64,000 bases of DNA from Phycobacter azelaicus (GCF_014884385.1 NZ_WKFH01000001.1:1-64000); one strand, 5' to 3'; positions 1 through 9,097 are shown, numbered from the stretch's first letter. Notes: generated by a model from the sequence alone, not told the origin. Program-made: numbers and translations.

Positions 1-383
1 GTGAGATAGGGGAAGATCATCGCGACGGCGACGATGGCGGTTGCAATCCAAAGAATGGATCGCATGAATGTTCGGTTCATGGGCCGCGCGCAGGTTCCAT
101 CGGCACATGATTCGGCCGGTATCGGGCGGTAGGCCTTGTAAAAGCCGTAGCCGATGAACGCGGCGCTCAGCGCGAAGGTGATCCACTTGTATTGGTAGAG
201 GGCGCCCCACTGGGCGATGACACGCCGGTGACGCCGAAGCTCACCAGCACCAGCGCAGGATGCAGCACGAGGTCATCGCCAGCGCGCCCAGCACCCCCCA
301 GACCGTTGTTGCCCATGCCTTTTTATCGGCACCCGGCGTTTCGTCGATGCCGTCTCCCGGCCTGTAGATGTGGTTTCAGTCAT
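1..383 (-). pseudogene. merT: merT mercuric transport protein, frameshifted and cut by the window edge
   Basis: MerT is an inner-membrane protein that passes Hg(II) from periplasm to cytoplasm. Read leftward from the ATG at 381-383, the pieces give a MerT-like N-terminus (MTETTSTG), then WGVLGALAMTSCCIL with the paired cysteines of the first membrane helix, then the frame-shifted continuation LVLVSFGVTG, and finally YKWITFALSAAFIGYGFYKA and a last hydrophobic helix running off the window. At least three single-base losses, near 360, 250 and 220, are needed to join them, so no full product is possible as sequenced. It faces merR (475-877) across a dyad, the usual divergent mer layout. MerT identity is secure from the motif order; whether the indels are biological decay or sequence error cannot be told here. 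Confidence 0.75.
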
Positions 384-424
384 AATTCGAATCGTCCTTG
401 CCTCATTGAGGTTTCAAACTATGT

Positions 425-438
425 CTGTAGTTGTACAG
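425..438. promoter_or_regulatory. mer-type operator dyad between merT and merR
   Basis: CTGTA-GTTG-TACAG is a perfect 5-bp dyad lying between the divergent merT and merR remnants. Read toward merT it is preceded by a TTGAGC -35-like hexamer, as in MerR-controlled promoters where the regulator sits in an elongated spacer. The dyad centre is 4 bp, one less than in the similar site at 2676-2690, which may be another single-base loss. Confidence 0.6.
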
Positions 439-474
439 GCTCAAGGGGGTAATTTTGAAAAAACATCATAACCT

Positions 475-877
475 GTGAAGATCATTCGGCGCGGAGAATT
501 GGCGCAGATGACAGGATGTAACCTGGAGACCATTCGTTATTACGAGAACATAGGCGTCATGCCTGAGACGCCACGCTCCAGCAAAAACTACCGCGTCTAC
601 GATGACAGTCATGTCACGCGGCTGCGCTTTATTTATGCGTTCGCGTGAATTGGGGTTCACGCTGGAGAGGTTCGCGATCTCTTGGCGCTTGTCGATGGAG
701 GCGCTCCAGACCTGTGGCGAAATGCAAGTTCTTGCAAATACGCATCTTACCTCGGTTCGCACCAAGATTGCCGATCTCAAGCGAATCGAGCACGTCTTGT
801 CTTCTACCGTGCGCAATGCACCGGCGACAACGTACCCGAGTGTCCCCGTAATTGACGCGCTGACCGAAGTGGCATGA
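475..877 (+). pseudogene. merR: MerR-family regulator (merR-like), frameshifted
   Basis: MerR-family proteins bind long-spacer promoters and activate them when metal binds. From a GTG at 475 the frame reads a classic MerR winged-helix start: GELAQMTGCNLETIRYYE, then GVMPETPRSSKNYRVYDD and RLRFIYA, and stops at 646. The family continues in other frames as RSRELGFTLE, VRDLLALVDGG, CGEMQVLANTHL, RTKIADLKRIEHVL and VIDAL. The mercury-type cysteine segment appears in a third frame as AQCTGDNVPECP. About four small indels (near 640, 668, 705 and 805) break it. The three MerR-type cysteines support a mercury regulator over CueR or ZntR. Non-functional as sequenced. Confidence 0.75.
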
Positions 878-883
878 AAGACG

Positions 884-1602
884 TCACTTGAGAATGTCCA
901 CGCCAATTAACCAGACGGCCAGCGGAACCGGTGCCGTCGCTAGGATCACCGTAACCAAGATAGAGGGCAGTGAGAACAACCGGCTCAGCCCCGCAACCAC
1001 AGTATTCCACCACCTCCACCAATCAAGCTATTGCCGGGCAGTTGATCAACACGGCCAGCAGCACATAGCGATACCGCAATATCCATCGCCCAATCCACCG
1101 CGGCACCGCCGCATTGAGGTACTCTAGCCTCTCTTGACGGCTCATCACCTTCATCGCGTCTACAAAGGCGCAAGCGCGGTGGAGCCCCATTGTGTCCAAA
1201 AACTTGCACGGCAATGTTGTCGCGAAGGCCCACCGATTGCGAAAGAAATCAACAATCCCGCTACAGTCGCAGCATGCACGAAGGGCGCGATCGCTGGTCC
1301 TTGACATGATGAGAGTGCGATTCCGATTTCCACACCGGGGACAAATGGAATTGCCAGTAGCAAGGCGTAGACGACGAGGGCAGCAACGCCGAACCAGACC
1401 CCTGAAGACAATCCGGCATCAAGCTGTCCTTCGATAAGTTCGGTAAAACCCTTTCCAAGCAGGAAATTGAGCAGCAAGATTGCAGCAATCAGCACGGACC
1501 AGCGCAGCAAAGAAGTAAGCCGCGACGTCGACTTGGATGAATACTTCTCTGCAGATTCTTGCCCTTGGCTTTGGTATCCGACTTGAAAGTCTCGTTCATC
1601 AT
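884..1602 (-). pseudogene. TVP38/TMEM64 (VTT/DedA-like) membrane protein, frameshifted
   Basis: VTT/DedA-like proteins are multi-pass inner-membrane proteins; the TVP38 type is often found beside mercury-resistance genes. Starting at the ATG at 1602, the joined frames give a first helix (VLIAAILLLNFLLG), a second (VWFGVAALVVYALLLAIPFVPGVEIGIAL) with the family's P-G-x-E motif, then RRxxRYVLLAVLINLPGNSLIGGGGGI and a last helix PSILVTVILATAPVPLAVWL before a TGA at 884-886. The LPGN-x-LIGGGGGI stretch is diagnostic. At least four frameshifts separate the pieces. Its stop is 7 bp from the end of merR, and its start lies 10 bp past the stop of the hydrolase remnant, so it was probably the second gene of an operon from the promoter at 2666-2696. 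Confidence 0.65.
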
Positions 1603-1611
1603 CGCAACCAC

Positions 1612-2611
1612 CTACGGCCCATGCGGCGCGAGGTTGGGTAACTTCGCATCGGGGCTGAGGTAGCGATCGAACCAGTCCCGGACCATGATCTGAACTTCAA
1701 GCTCGAATTCGGACATGCTGTGATCACCGCCTTCAAGCATAACGAGCCGAAGGGCACGCGGCGGTCCAATAAAGTTTCTGATAGCCTTAGGGAGTCCGAA
1801 GGAGGCACACGCCAGTCTGCGGTGCCGTGCAGGATAAGAAGCGGAGTGGTCTACGGAAATTTATTTCGACGAGATTGAGTGCTGAGCGAGCATCGAGTTC
1901 AATCCAAGCTCCGCACCTTGCCGGTCAATAGCTTCCGCATAGACCCGCATCATTTCCGGCGGGCTTCCAATCCTGCCCGAAGATCAGTTGGTCCGGCCAT
2001 CACGACGGCGGCGTGGATACGATTTGTTCTTGTCACGGTAAGATATGTCATCAAGCCGCCGCGGCTATGGCCATCACCCCAATACGGTCCGCAATCGACC
2101 GACTCTAGTCGATCCAACACATCAATCAGCGAAAGCACATCTCCGACATCTTCGCCTCCAAACCCATCGTGGCCAGGGGCTCCTGCGGTTCCCCGGTATT
2201 GGCTCGCCACCACACAACCCTCCGCCGCCAAATCAACAAGTTGCAAAAAATCTAGATTAGGGGCGAGCATGCCGAATGTACCGTATCCGCCGCGATTGTA
2301 GATAATGCCGGATGCGGACAGGAGCGTTTGGTTCAAAAAGAAAACCGGCCACTGGCAGCCCGCCGCTATCGTATGTTATTTCCCGGATTCTCACGCGGGC
2401 CAAAGCATCGTTGTTGAGCAAAGGCAGCGTCTCGAGAACGTCGGCTCCAATCGACAGCGACACCTCCGTCGAAGTCAGGAGCGCTTGGGGCGCGTTTTGC
2501 TCGGTACCCTGCTGCGCAGACGCTGCTGTCGCGAGGCTATCATAACAGACACGACAGAGCTGCGGCATACGGACCAAAGAGTTCGCCGATGTTTACGGTT
2601 GGTTGTTTCAT
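1612..2611 (-). pseudogene. S9-like alpha/beta hydrolase, secreted, frameshifted
   Basis: Read leftward from an ATG at 2611, the first 22 codons plus a shifted continuation look like a signal peptide ending in ATAASA. Later pieces give VRIREITYDSGGLPVAGFLFEP, IIYNRGGYGTFG, GCVVASQYRG, and the nucleophile elbow G-H-S-R-G-G. The end reads TPLLILHGTADWRVP (the Asp region of the triad) and MLEGGDHSMSE (the catalytic His), stopping at 1612. This order is that of prolyl-oligopeptidase-like S9 hydrolases. At least four frameshifts disrupt it. Substrate cannot be inferred. It lies directly downstream of a MerR-type promoter, an unusual partner for such an enzyme. Confidence 0.65.
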
Positions 2612-2665
2612 ATTGTTGCGTCAATGCTTTGCCAGATTTGATCAGTTCCGAATATCTCAATGGCA

Positions 2666-2696
2666 GTCCTACGGCCTGTAGTGAGTACAGAGTCAA
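2666..2696 (-). promoter_or_regulatory. MerR-type promoter with 19-bp spacer
   Basis: On the minus strand a TTGACT -35 (2691-2696) and a TAGGAC -10-like hexamer (2666-2671) are separated by 19 bp. The spacer holds the dyad CTGTA-CTCAC-TACAG (2676-2690). Elongated 19-bp spacers with this dyad are the signature of MerR/CueR/ZntR-controlled promoters. It points into the hydrolase and VTT remnants (start 55 bp downstream). Confidence 0.65.
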
Positions 2697-3093
2697 GGGG
2701 TTTCTCTTCGGGGCCGGTTGCGCAGTGGTCCCCTGGGTCGCGCTGATCAAGCCTTACCCTTATTTTCAAATGCGAGCTGCTTCATAAGATGCAAAGATGG
2801 GCACTTCGCTGCCCACTCACCCGTCAAGCCGCGCGTACATGTAATGTCAGGTAGGGACGGATTTGTCCGCAAGGTGTAGGTTGCTATTGCCAGCATCGCC
2901 GTACGCTTCTTGAGCGACCGGTTCTTCTGCTGCTTGGCAGCATCAAATTTTTGGCACTGCAGCATTTTTTCGCTTCAGGCGAGCGCAGCGAGAAGTTCGA
3001 ATCACAACTTGGGGCTCTCTGCCGTCGTTATCTGCGCGCAGAACGAAGGCTGTTTCCCGCAAGGCCGGGTTGGCGCCGGGTTTGTCAAAGCAC
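2697..3093. other. Intergenic stretch without a supportable gene
   Basis: About 400 bp between the MerR-type promoter and the DUF1612-like remnant. A 72-codon frame exists on the minus strand (2747-2965) but it resembles no family I know and has no convincing ribosome site. Given the decay around it, this may be worn coding sequence. Confidence 0.3.
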
Positions 3094-4156
3094 CTAGATG
3101 TCGATCCGCCACATCCTAAAGCGCCGCTGCCCTGTCATCTCACGGATCAAGCCCCTTTCTTCCAGCCTGATCAGATTGCGTTGCACAGCAGCCCGGCTCG
3201 CACCGGTCAAGGCCTCGGCCATAGGAGCCGAGGCAAAGGCCATTCCGTGAGGACTTTGCGCAAAGACAGGTGTACGACCCGACAGTTGCGCCATCGCGCT
3301 CTTCGCGCGAACGCCCCTTCTTCAATACCATCCAGGTGACGCATCGCCAGTCAAAATGGCGCTGTCCATGCCATCTAGCCAGCGGTCCAAACCGCTCTAA
3401 CGGCAAGCCGGAGGCACGCAGCCCCCCTGCCCCACCCATGGCCAGCGGTGCAAAGATGGCACCGCTTCCGTCGCTGGCCGCGATCCTGGCAGCTGTGACG
3501 GCCGCTTCGATCTGGTCGCCGTGTTGCCCGAGACCAGCCAGCTCCAAAGGTGATATCCCATACAGGCGCGTGTAATTGGGTGCAGATCGGAAGCTGCCGT
3601 CATCACAGCTAGCCATCCGCGAGCGCGATCTTCGAAACGCTCGGCGCTGTCCTCGATGTTCTCGGGATCGCGGCGGTCAAGAAACGCTGCAAGATCGACC
3701 TTGGGCCGGGACCACCTGTCAGGCGACGAACAGCCCACCCAATTCGGGCAGCGCTTCCGGATCATCCTGCGCGCCAGACAATCGCATTGATATCCAAAGA
3801 GCGAGGCGGTCAGAACTCACCCGATCCCCTGCAAGCCAGCTGACGTCTGCCGCCTCGATCAGTGCCAGTCTGTTTCGCCAGCCATTCGGGCCACGCAGCA
3901 ACCCGTCATCCAGCGCACCCAAGCGTCCAGCCACCTTTGCCAGCCGCGCAGAGTGAGCCCCCTCTGCCTTTGCCCAATCGTCGATGACCGCGGTATCAGG
4001 CGGTTCCGCCCGTGGCCCGGGAGGCAAATCATCCGGTCCCTCTTCGAGCGGCCCCGGCAGGAACCAGAGGTCGTCTTCGTGAGTCTCCTCATCCCCCTCG
4101 ACAGTGATGAGGGGGTCGTCGAAATCATCAAGAAAAGTAGATGCTTGCGGCTTCAT
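3094..4156 (-). pseudogene. DUF1612/HTH (RHE_PE00001-like) protein, frameshifted
   Basis: This family, common on rhizobial and roseobacter plasmids, has an N-terminal helical domain and a C-terminal winged helix. The first frame (4156 to 3719) starts with an acidic leader and reads LGALDDGLLRGPNGWRNRLALIEAADVSWLAGDRV, as in DUF1612. The next (from 3765) gives VDLAAFLDRRDPENIEDSAERFEDRARGWL and TRACMGYHLWS, then another shift to HGDQIEAAVTAARIAASDG. The last (3294 to 3094) is a winged-helix end, LTGASRAAVQRNLIRLEERGLIREMTG. Three to four frameshifts break the gene. Its role is unknown; assignment rests on motif order and the RFRMWRI ending. Confidence 0.5.
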
Positions 4157-4382
4157 ATATGCAAAATACTATTATTATGCACATTACCCAAGCAGTTTTA
4201 TGGTCATTGCCCATGCTCTTTATGTAGTATGCGCGCGCGACCGCCGGCGGAACCTCTCAGATCGCGCTCAGCGCAAGGAAACCAAGGGATTGTGCGCCAG
4301 CACGACGAGAGAACACTTGCTTGCATTCGTTTACAAATGGTCGTTTATTGATGATACATAAAATTGCAAACGGCCCGTTTTC

Positions 4383-5290
4383 ATGCCCCTGATAGGCTAC
4401 GCCCGTGTTTCCACAGAGGATCAGACCCCCCCTGCCCCAGTCTGAGGCCCTGCAGTCTGCGGGATGCGCCGAGATCTTTGAAGAGCACGCCTCGGGCGGC
4501 AATCGCGCGCGACCGTGCTGGCACGCGTGCTCGAACGCGTCCAGAGCGGCGATACGCTGGTCGTTGTGCGGATCGACCGGCTTGCGCGATCTCTGTCGCA
4601 CTTGCTGGAGGTGATCGAAAGACTGGAGGGAAAGGGGGCGTTCTTCCGCTCGCTCCAGGACCCGATCGACACTGCCTCGCCCCAGGGCAAGTTCACGTTG
4701 CAGGTTCTGGGCGCTGCGGCTGAGTTCGAACGCGCTCTGATCCGCGAGCGCACAAAGGCCGGCTTGCCTCTGCGCGCGCCAAAGGGCGCGTAGGCGGCAA
4801 CCCAGGGCTACGCGCCAAGGATCCCGCCGCGCTGCGCAAGGTGCGGCTGGCACGGCAGGACGGCTATATGGAACGCCTGAACGAGACCGCGCAGGATTGG
4901 GTGCCTCATGTGCGCCGCCTGCGCCCCGATATGGCTTGGGAAGACGTGCTGCGAATTATCAATGCCCCCCTGCCCCCAGATCACCATTGGACACAAGGCC
5001 GACTGCTCCGCGCTGTGAAGGCATATGTGCGCGACGGGTTCCTTCCTGCCGAGGTGCTTGGCCGCGCCGGACGCCGCGAAACCGATGACCGCCTGCCGGC
5101 CATCGTCGCAGCGATCAAAGGCGCGGACCCCGAAATCACGCTGCAGGCGATCTGCGATCGGCTAGAGTCGATGCGCGAACGGACCCCTCGAGGTCGTGCC
5201 AGCTGGCAGCCGTCTTCGGTCAAAATGTTGCTCGAACGAGCGGAGCGGCTTGGCCTAATTTCATCAGAATCGGCTCACTCCCAACTGTAA
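4383..5290 (+). pseudogene. Serine resolvase/invertase, frameshifted
   Basis: Serine recombinases of the resolvase type carry out site-specific DNA inversion or resolution. From the ATG at 4383 the sequence reads IGYARVSTEDQT, containing the catalytic Ser, then shifts at a run of seven C (4426-4432). The family pattern resumes as LQSAGCAEIFEEHASGGNRAR, shifts again near 4512, then VVVRIDRLARSLSHLLEVI and FTLQVLGAAAEFERALIRERTKAGL. A third shift near 4770 leads to GNPGLRAKDPAALRKVRLAR and a long C-terminal DNA-binding and extra domain to 5290. The tail beyond about residue 190 is longer than in Tn3 resolvases. Three indels inactivate it as sequenced. Confidence 0.75.
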
Positions 5291-5632
5291 CTAGCAGAGG
5301 CTCAAACAGCTGAATCTATCGCTCTAAACACCGTCAGAAGGTCAATTGTGCCATTGGTTGCATGGGTTTAGCCAATACCATCCAAACAATCCCCATGAAT
5401 GGCTTGAAGCACGGTCTTTTGGATTTATCACCATAAAATCAACAACTTGCAGTTATCTTGATGTGACTGTACGTATTGGTGCTGTGGATAACTTTCACAC
5501 TACATCTAGATTCTTCTTGCCGGACTCACTTGATCGTGGCATTCCCATTCTGACGGTAAAACGCGTCAGTCGCGCTGTACACCGTCAGAATGACCAAGAG
5601 CCTCAACAGAGGCCGAGAGTGGGCGGCAGGAC
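5291..5632. promoter_or_regulatory. repABC upstream control region with ACCGTCAGAA repeats
   Basis: This 342-bp AT-rich gap before repA holds three copies of one motif. ACCGTCAGAA lies at 5330-5339. A perfect 12-bp inverted pair, CATTCTGACGGT (5546-5557) and ACCGTCAGAATG (5581-5592), flanks 23 bp and ends 40 bp before the repA start. RepA proteins of repABC plasmids repress their own promoter, so an operator role is likely; a partition site is the alternative. A GTGGATAAC box at about 5482 resembles a DnaA box. Confidence 0.5.
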
Positions 5633-6832
5633 ATGGATGATCGTAACGTTGGATACGCGCAAGGCATAGGCTCTTCCGACATCGGAGCATTTGCCGACAA
5701 TCTGGCTGAATCTTTGGATCGCCAGATGAAGATCGCTTTCGAGCCCGAAGAACGAAAGTCCCTGCGCCGATTCAGTTCTACCGAAGTTGCCAGCCTCCTG
5801 CGCGTTAGCACATCTAACCTGCGCAACCGGCACAAGGACGGCAGCTTCCCGGAAGTTCATACAGACAACCGCGGACACCGGTTCTACACAGCCCAAGAGA
5901 TCGATAAGCTGCGCGACATTCTGGGGCGCACCGGAAAGAACGCAGAAAGCTACCGCCCCGGTCGACGTGAAGGCGATCGTCTCCAGGTGATATCTGTCGT
6001 CAATTTCAAAGGCGGATCGTCAAAAACAACAGCAACGATCCATCTTGCACAACGGTATGCTTTGCGAGGTTACCGAGTGTTGGTCTTGGATCTCGATCCG
6101 CAGGCAAGTTTGACCACCTTTTTCGGCTTTCGGCCAGAGCTCGAGTTCGCCGAAGGCGGCACAATCTATGATGCCCTGAGATATGAGGAACAAGTTCCGC
6201 TCTCAGCCGTCATCCAAAAAACCTACTTCCATAAGCTCGATATGGTCCCAGCGGGCCTGATGCTCTCGGAATACGAAACTGAGACGGCAAACGCCCTCGC
6301 CCGCCGGGTGCAACCCATATTTGCGGAGCGTCTTGCCTTAGCGCTTGAGGAAGTAGAGGCGAATTACGACATCGTTCTGATCGACTGCCCACCTCAACTT
6401 GGCTTTCTGACCCTAACGGCGTTGGCAGCCTCGACGGGACTCCTAGTAACGGTCGTGCCTGGCATGCTCGACATTGCTTCAATGAGCCAGTTCCTGAAAC
6501 TTGCTTCGGAAACGGTAAAGGCTGTCGAAGAAGCCATTGGCAGGCGCGTTACATGGGACTTCGTAAAGTTCTTGATCACGAGATACGAGCCGTCGGACGG
6601 GCCTCAGACCCAGATGGCGGGCTACCTGAGATCGATCTTGGCCGGACAGGTCATGACTGAGCCAATGCTGAAATCTACAGCAATCTCGGACGCCGGTATG
6701 ACCCAGCAAACCGTCTACGAAGTTGATCCGAGCCAATTCATTAGAAAAACGATTGATCGCGCTCTGACCAGCGTGAATGGCGTTGGAGATGAGTTGGAAC
6801 AGACAATCCAAATGGCATGGGGGCGTCGCTGA
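5633..6832 (+). CDS. repA: RepA, ParA-type partition ATPase of repABC
   Basis: RepA is the Walker-type ATPase that drives plasmid segregation with RepB and represses the repABC operon. The 399-aa product has an N-terminal MerR-like helix-turn-helix region (SSTEVASLLRVSTSNLRNRHKDGSFP) typical of repABC RepA, then the deviant Walker A KGGSSKTT at about residues 126-133, DLDPQASLT and the DCPP switch motif (IVLIDCPPQLGFLTLTAL). Length fits the family (about 400 aa). The start follows GGCAGG. Its TGA overlaps the repB ATG by one base, so the two are translationally coupled. Intact, in contrast to everything upstream of it. Confidence 0.93.
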   Translation: MDDRNVGYAQGIGSSDIGAFADNLAESLDRQMKIAFEPEERKSLRRFSSTEVASLLRVSTSNLRNRHKDGSFPEVHTDNRGHRFYTAQEIDKLRDILGRTGKNAESYRPGRREGDRLQVISVVNFKGGSSKTTATIHLAQRYALRGYRVLVLDLDPQASLTTFFGFRPELEFAEGGTIYDALRYEEQVPLSAVIQKTYFHKLDMVPAGLMLSEYETETANALARRVQPIFAERLALALEEVEANYDIVLIDCPPQLGFLTLTALAASTGLLVTVVPGMLDIASMSQFLKLASETVKAVEEAIGRRVTWDFVKFLITRYEPSDGPQTQMAGYLRSILAGQVMTEPMLKSTAISDAGMTQQTVYEVDPSQFIRKTIDRALTSVNGVGDELEQTIQMAWGRR

Positions 6833-7800
6833 TGGCCCGAAATATCTTCAATCAGCCTCCAAAGGACGAGAAGGAGAGCGCGGCCCCCTCCCCTACCCCG
6901 CCAAAAGCAGCAAAACTGCCAGGATCTGTTGGCGGATTGCGCGACTCTTTGCGCGAGATTACCGCGAATTCGATCCGTGACATCGAGCCCGATCAGATTG
7001 ACATGGATGGTCTGCGCGATCGGTTGGTGCTGGAGGATTCCAGTATTGATGAGTTGGCCGAAAGCATTCGCAAGCATGGGCAACAAGTACCAATTATGGT
7101 CCGTCCATCAGCGCAACCGGACAGATACCGTATCATCTACGGACGACGCAGGCTCGCAGCGATCCGCATGGTCGGCGGAACGGTCAAGGCGATCGTTCGA
7201 AGCCTGGATGACGACGCATCTCTGATCGCACAGGGCCAAGAGAACAACCTCCGACTAGACCCGTCTTTCATTGAGAAATCTCTTTTTATCAAAGAGATGC
7301 AGGAATCAGGTTACAAGCCAAACGTCATTCAGGATGCTCTCGGCTTGACACGGCAGGGCGTGTCCAATCATCGCGTCGTCATAGAGCAACTGCCAGAAGG
7401 GCTTGTACAGCTGATCGGGCCGGCACATGGCATCGGACGACGGCAATGGGGTGACCTGGCCGCTTTGTCGAAAAAGATAGATCTGGTGAACACAGCCAAA
7501 GAGGTGATCGCCGCCCTGCCCGACGACACTCCAAGCGCGGATAAGTTTCAGGCAGTCTACTCGGCTTGCTCGAACAAGGCGCGTAGCGACAAGAAGCAAG
7601 CCAACCGCAGCCTAACGTCCGTTGTCAAAGATGGGGACGGTAGCTCTGTGGGAACGCTGACAGTCGACCAGAAAACGATCGCTATCAAGATCACCAAGAA
7701 GGACAACCCAGAATTCGGCCAATGGATCGAAGAGCGCGCGGAGGCAGCGCTTTTGAAGCTCTTCGAACAGTGGCGGAATGAGAGCGGCTCTGGGTCCTAA
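6832..7800 (+). CDS. repB: RepB, ParB-type centromere-binding protein
   Basis: RepB binds the parS palindrome and, with RepA, segregates the plasmid. The ATG at 6832 overlaps the repA stop (TGATG), so I prefer it to the in-frame ATG 15 bp upstream. The 322-aa product shows the ParB domain (DLVDRDxD-like VLEDSSIDELAESIRKHGQQVPIMVRP, then YRIIYGRRRLAAIR and GQENNLRLDPSFIEKSLF) followed by a helix-turn-helix (VIQDALGLTRQGVSNHRVVIEQLP). The GRRR box replaces the usual GERR, as is common in repABC RepB. The likely binding sites are the palindromes at 9098 and 9230. Confidence 0.92.
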   Translation: MARNIFNQPPKDEKESAAPSPTPPKAAKLPGSVGGLRDSLREITANSIRDIEPDQIDMDGLRDRLVLEDSSIDELAESIRKHGQQVPIMVRPSAQPDRYRIIYGRRRLAAIRMVGGTVKAIVRSLDDDASLIAQGQENNLRLDPSFIEKSLFIKEMQESGYKPNVIQDALGLTRQGVSNHRVVIEQLPEGLVQLIGPAHGIGRRQWGDLAALSKKIDLVNTAKEVIAALPDDTPSADKFQAVYSACSNKARSDKKQANRSLTSVVKDGDGSSVGTLTVDQKTIAIKITKKDNPEFGQWIEERAEAALLKLFEQWRNESGSGS

Positions 7801-7910
7801 GCCCCGAGCCACACAGAGTAACTCGAGCAGAGGAGAAAAGCGAAGACCAGAAAGAAAAGAGCCCCCCAAAGTTTCCCCTGGAGAGCCCTCATCATTCGAT
7901 TAGCACTCAT

Positions 7911-7939
7911 GATGTAGCAACCTCCAGCAAACCGGTCAA
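7911..7939 (-). promoter_or_regulatory. Candidate promoter of antisense ctRNA
   Basis: On the minus strand TTGACC (7934-7939) and TACATC (7911-7916) are separated by exactly 17 bp. Transcription would run leftward into the repB-repC gap, antisense to the repC leader, as for known repABC ctRNAs. The -10 box is a moderate match only. Confidence 0.45.
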
Positions 7940-7943
7940 GAGT

Positions 7944-7967
7944 CACCGATTCGGTGGACGGGTTTTT
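7944..7967 (+). terminator. Hairpin in the repC leader, possible attenuator
   Basis: CACCGA-T-TCGGTG (7944-7956) is a perfect 6-bp stem with a single-base centre, followed after GACGGG by five T. In repABC plasmids a terminator-like element just before repC mediates ctRNA control. The gap between stem and T-tract makes it a weak terminator by itself. Confidence 0.4.
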
Positions 7968-8040
7968 ATTGCCTTTTTCTGAGCGAAATCTCGGGAAGAG
8001 ACTGGGAAGTTGTGGGCCGAACGGTCGTCGTGAAGAAACC

Positions 8041-9096
8041 ATGGCATTTACAAAACTATCGATCAGAACCGCTGATGCTGATGCATCACGCGGCTCAATT
8101 TCTGCGGCTGAAACCGACATCTGGACCATCTTCAGGGCACTAAGAGATGCACGTAGCGTATTCGGTCTGCGTCCTGGCCATATCCAAACACTTCAAGCCA
8201 TGCTCAGTTTCTTGAAGCCCGGCCATGGCGAAACGGTTTTCGCGTCCAACGACTCGATTTGCCAGCGCGTCGGCGGAATCGACGAACGGACACTCCGCAG
8301 GCACATCAACCGCTTCGTCGAACTCGGGTTCATCAAACGCAATGACAGCTCGAACAGAAAGCGCTACCGCGTTCGCTCATCCAGCGGGGAATGCATCAGC
8401 TATGGACTGTCTCTAACCCCCCTCCTCCAACGTGCGAGCGAGCTTATCGCCATCGCACATGAGATGGAAAATAACCGGCGGGATCGGATATTTGTCCGCA
8501 AACAGATCCTGACAAAGCTCGCCCATTTGGAAGAGCATGATCCCAGCAACACATTCATCAACCACGCACGGAGAGCTCTACGCAGGAAGCTGAGCCTTAC
8601 CGAATACCACGCGCTGCTCGCCGACACGGACAAAGAATGCCAGACTTTGTATACCCCAGATAACCCACCAGAAACTGTGGAGTTGCCCGCCAATGACGGA
8701 CAAACTGTCCGGCACCAATCTATGTCTGAAGAAGAAAAAAAAGATTTAGATAGCAACACAGGCAATGAAGCTCTGAAACCAGACTTGCTAACCTCAGTCT
8801 GCGATCAAGCGACATCGTTCTCCACAGAGAGACTTAGAGACTGGTTGGACATTGAAAACCATGCTCGAACTCTTGCACCCATGATGGGGATTCACCCAGA
8901 AACATTTGAGAAAGCCAAGAATGCAGTAGGAGCTCAGAAAGCGTCATGCGCGATCTTCATCATGCTACAACTTGGACAACGCATCAGGGATTTTGGAGCG
9001 TACTTTCACAGTATCACCTTGGGCCAACGTCAAGACCAGTTTGATCCAGTGGCTTTGATCAAGCGTCTATCCAAAACTGCTATGCAAACCGCCTAG
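8041..9096 (+). CDS. repC: RepC, plasmid replication initiator
   Basis: RepC initiates replication at an origin normally located within its own gene. I chose the ATG at 8041 (351 aa); an in-frame ATG at 7954 would put the start inside the leader hairpin. The N-terminal half has the RepC winged-helix signature: TDIWTIFRALRDARSVFGLRPGHIQTLQAMLSFL, SNDSICQRVGGIDERTLRRHI and LGFIKRNDSSNRKRYRVR. The C-terminal half (LRDWLDIENHARTLAPMMGI, ASCAIFIMLQLG) matches the family's second conserved region. It is slightly shorter than the typical 400 aa. An AT-rich stretch near 8725-8770 would suit an internal oriV. The stop is two bases from the first parS-like palindrome. Confidence 0.9.
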   Translation: MAFTKLSIRTADADASRGSISAAETDIWTIFRALRDARSVFGLRPGHIQTLQAMLSFLKPGHGETVFASNDSICQRVGGIDERTLRRHINRFVELGFIKRNDSSNRKRYRVRSSSGECISYGLSLTPLLQRASELIAIAHEMENNRRDRIFVRKQILTKLAHLEEHDPSNTFINHARRALRRKLSLTEYHALLADTDKECQTLYTPDNPPETVELPANDGQTVRHQSMSEEEKKDLDSNTGNEALKPDLLTSVCDQATSFSTERLRDWLDIENHARTLAPMMGIHPETFEKAKNAVGAQKASCAIFIMLQLGQRIRDFGAYFHSITLGQRQDQFDPVALIKRLSKTAMQTA

Positions 9097-9097
9097 T

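Larger units (their letters stand above)
7801..8040. promoter_or_regulatory. repB-repC intergenic region, expected site of the ctRNA
   Basis: In repABC plasmids this gap encodes a short antisense RNA that limits RepC synthesis and so sets copy number and incompatibility. Here 240 bp separate repB and repC, with a minus-strand promoter candidate (7911-7939) and a sense-strand hairpin (7944-7956). The RNA's exact 3' end is not obvious to me. Confidence 0.55.

Noticed and set aside
2747..2965. 72-codon minus-strand frame as a gene
   Set aside because: No ribosome site, family pattern or conserved neighbour; it lies in the decaying zone.
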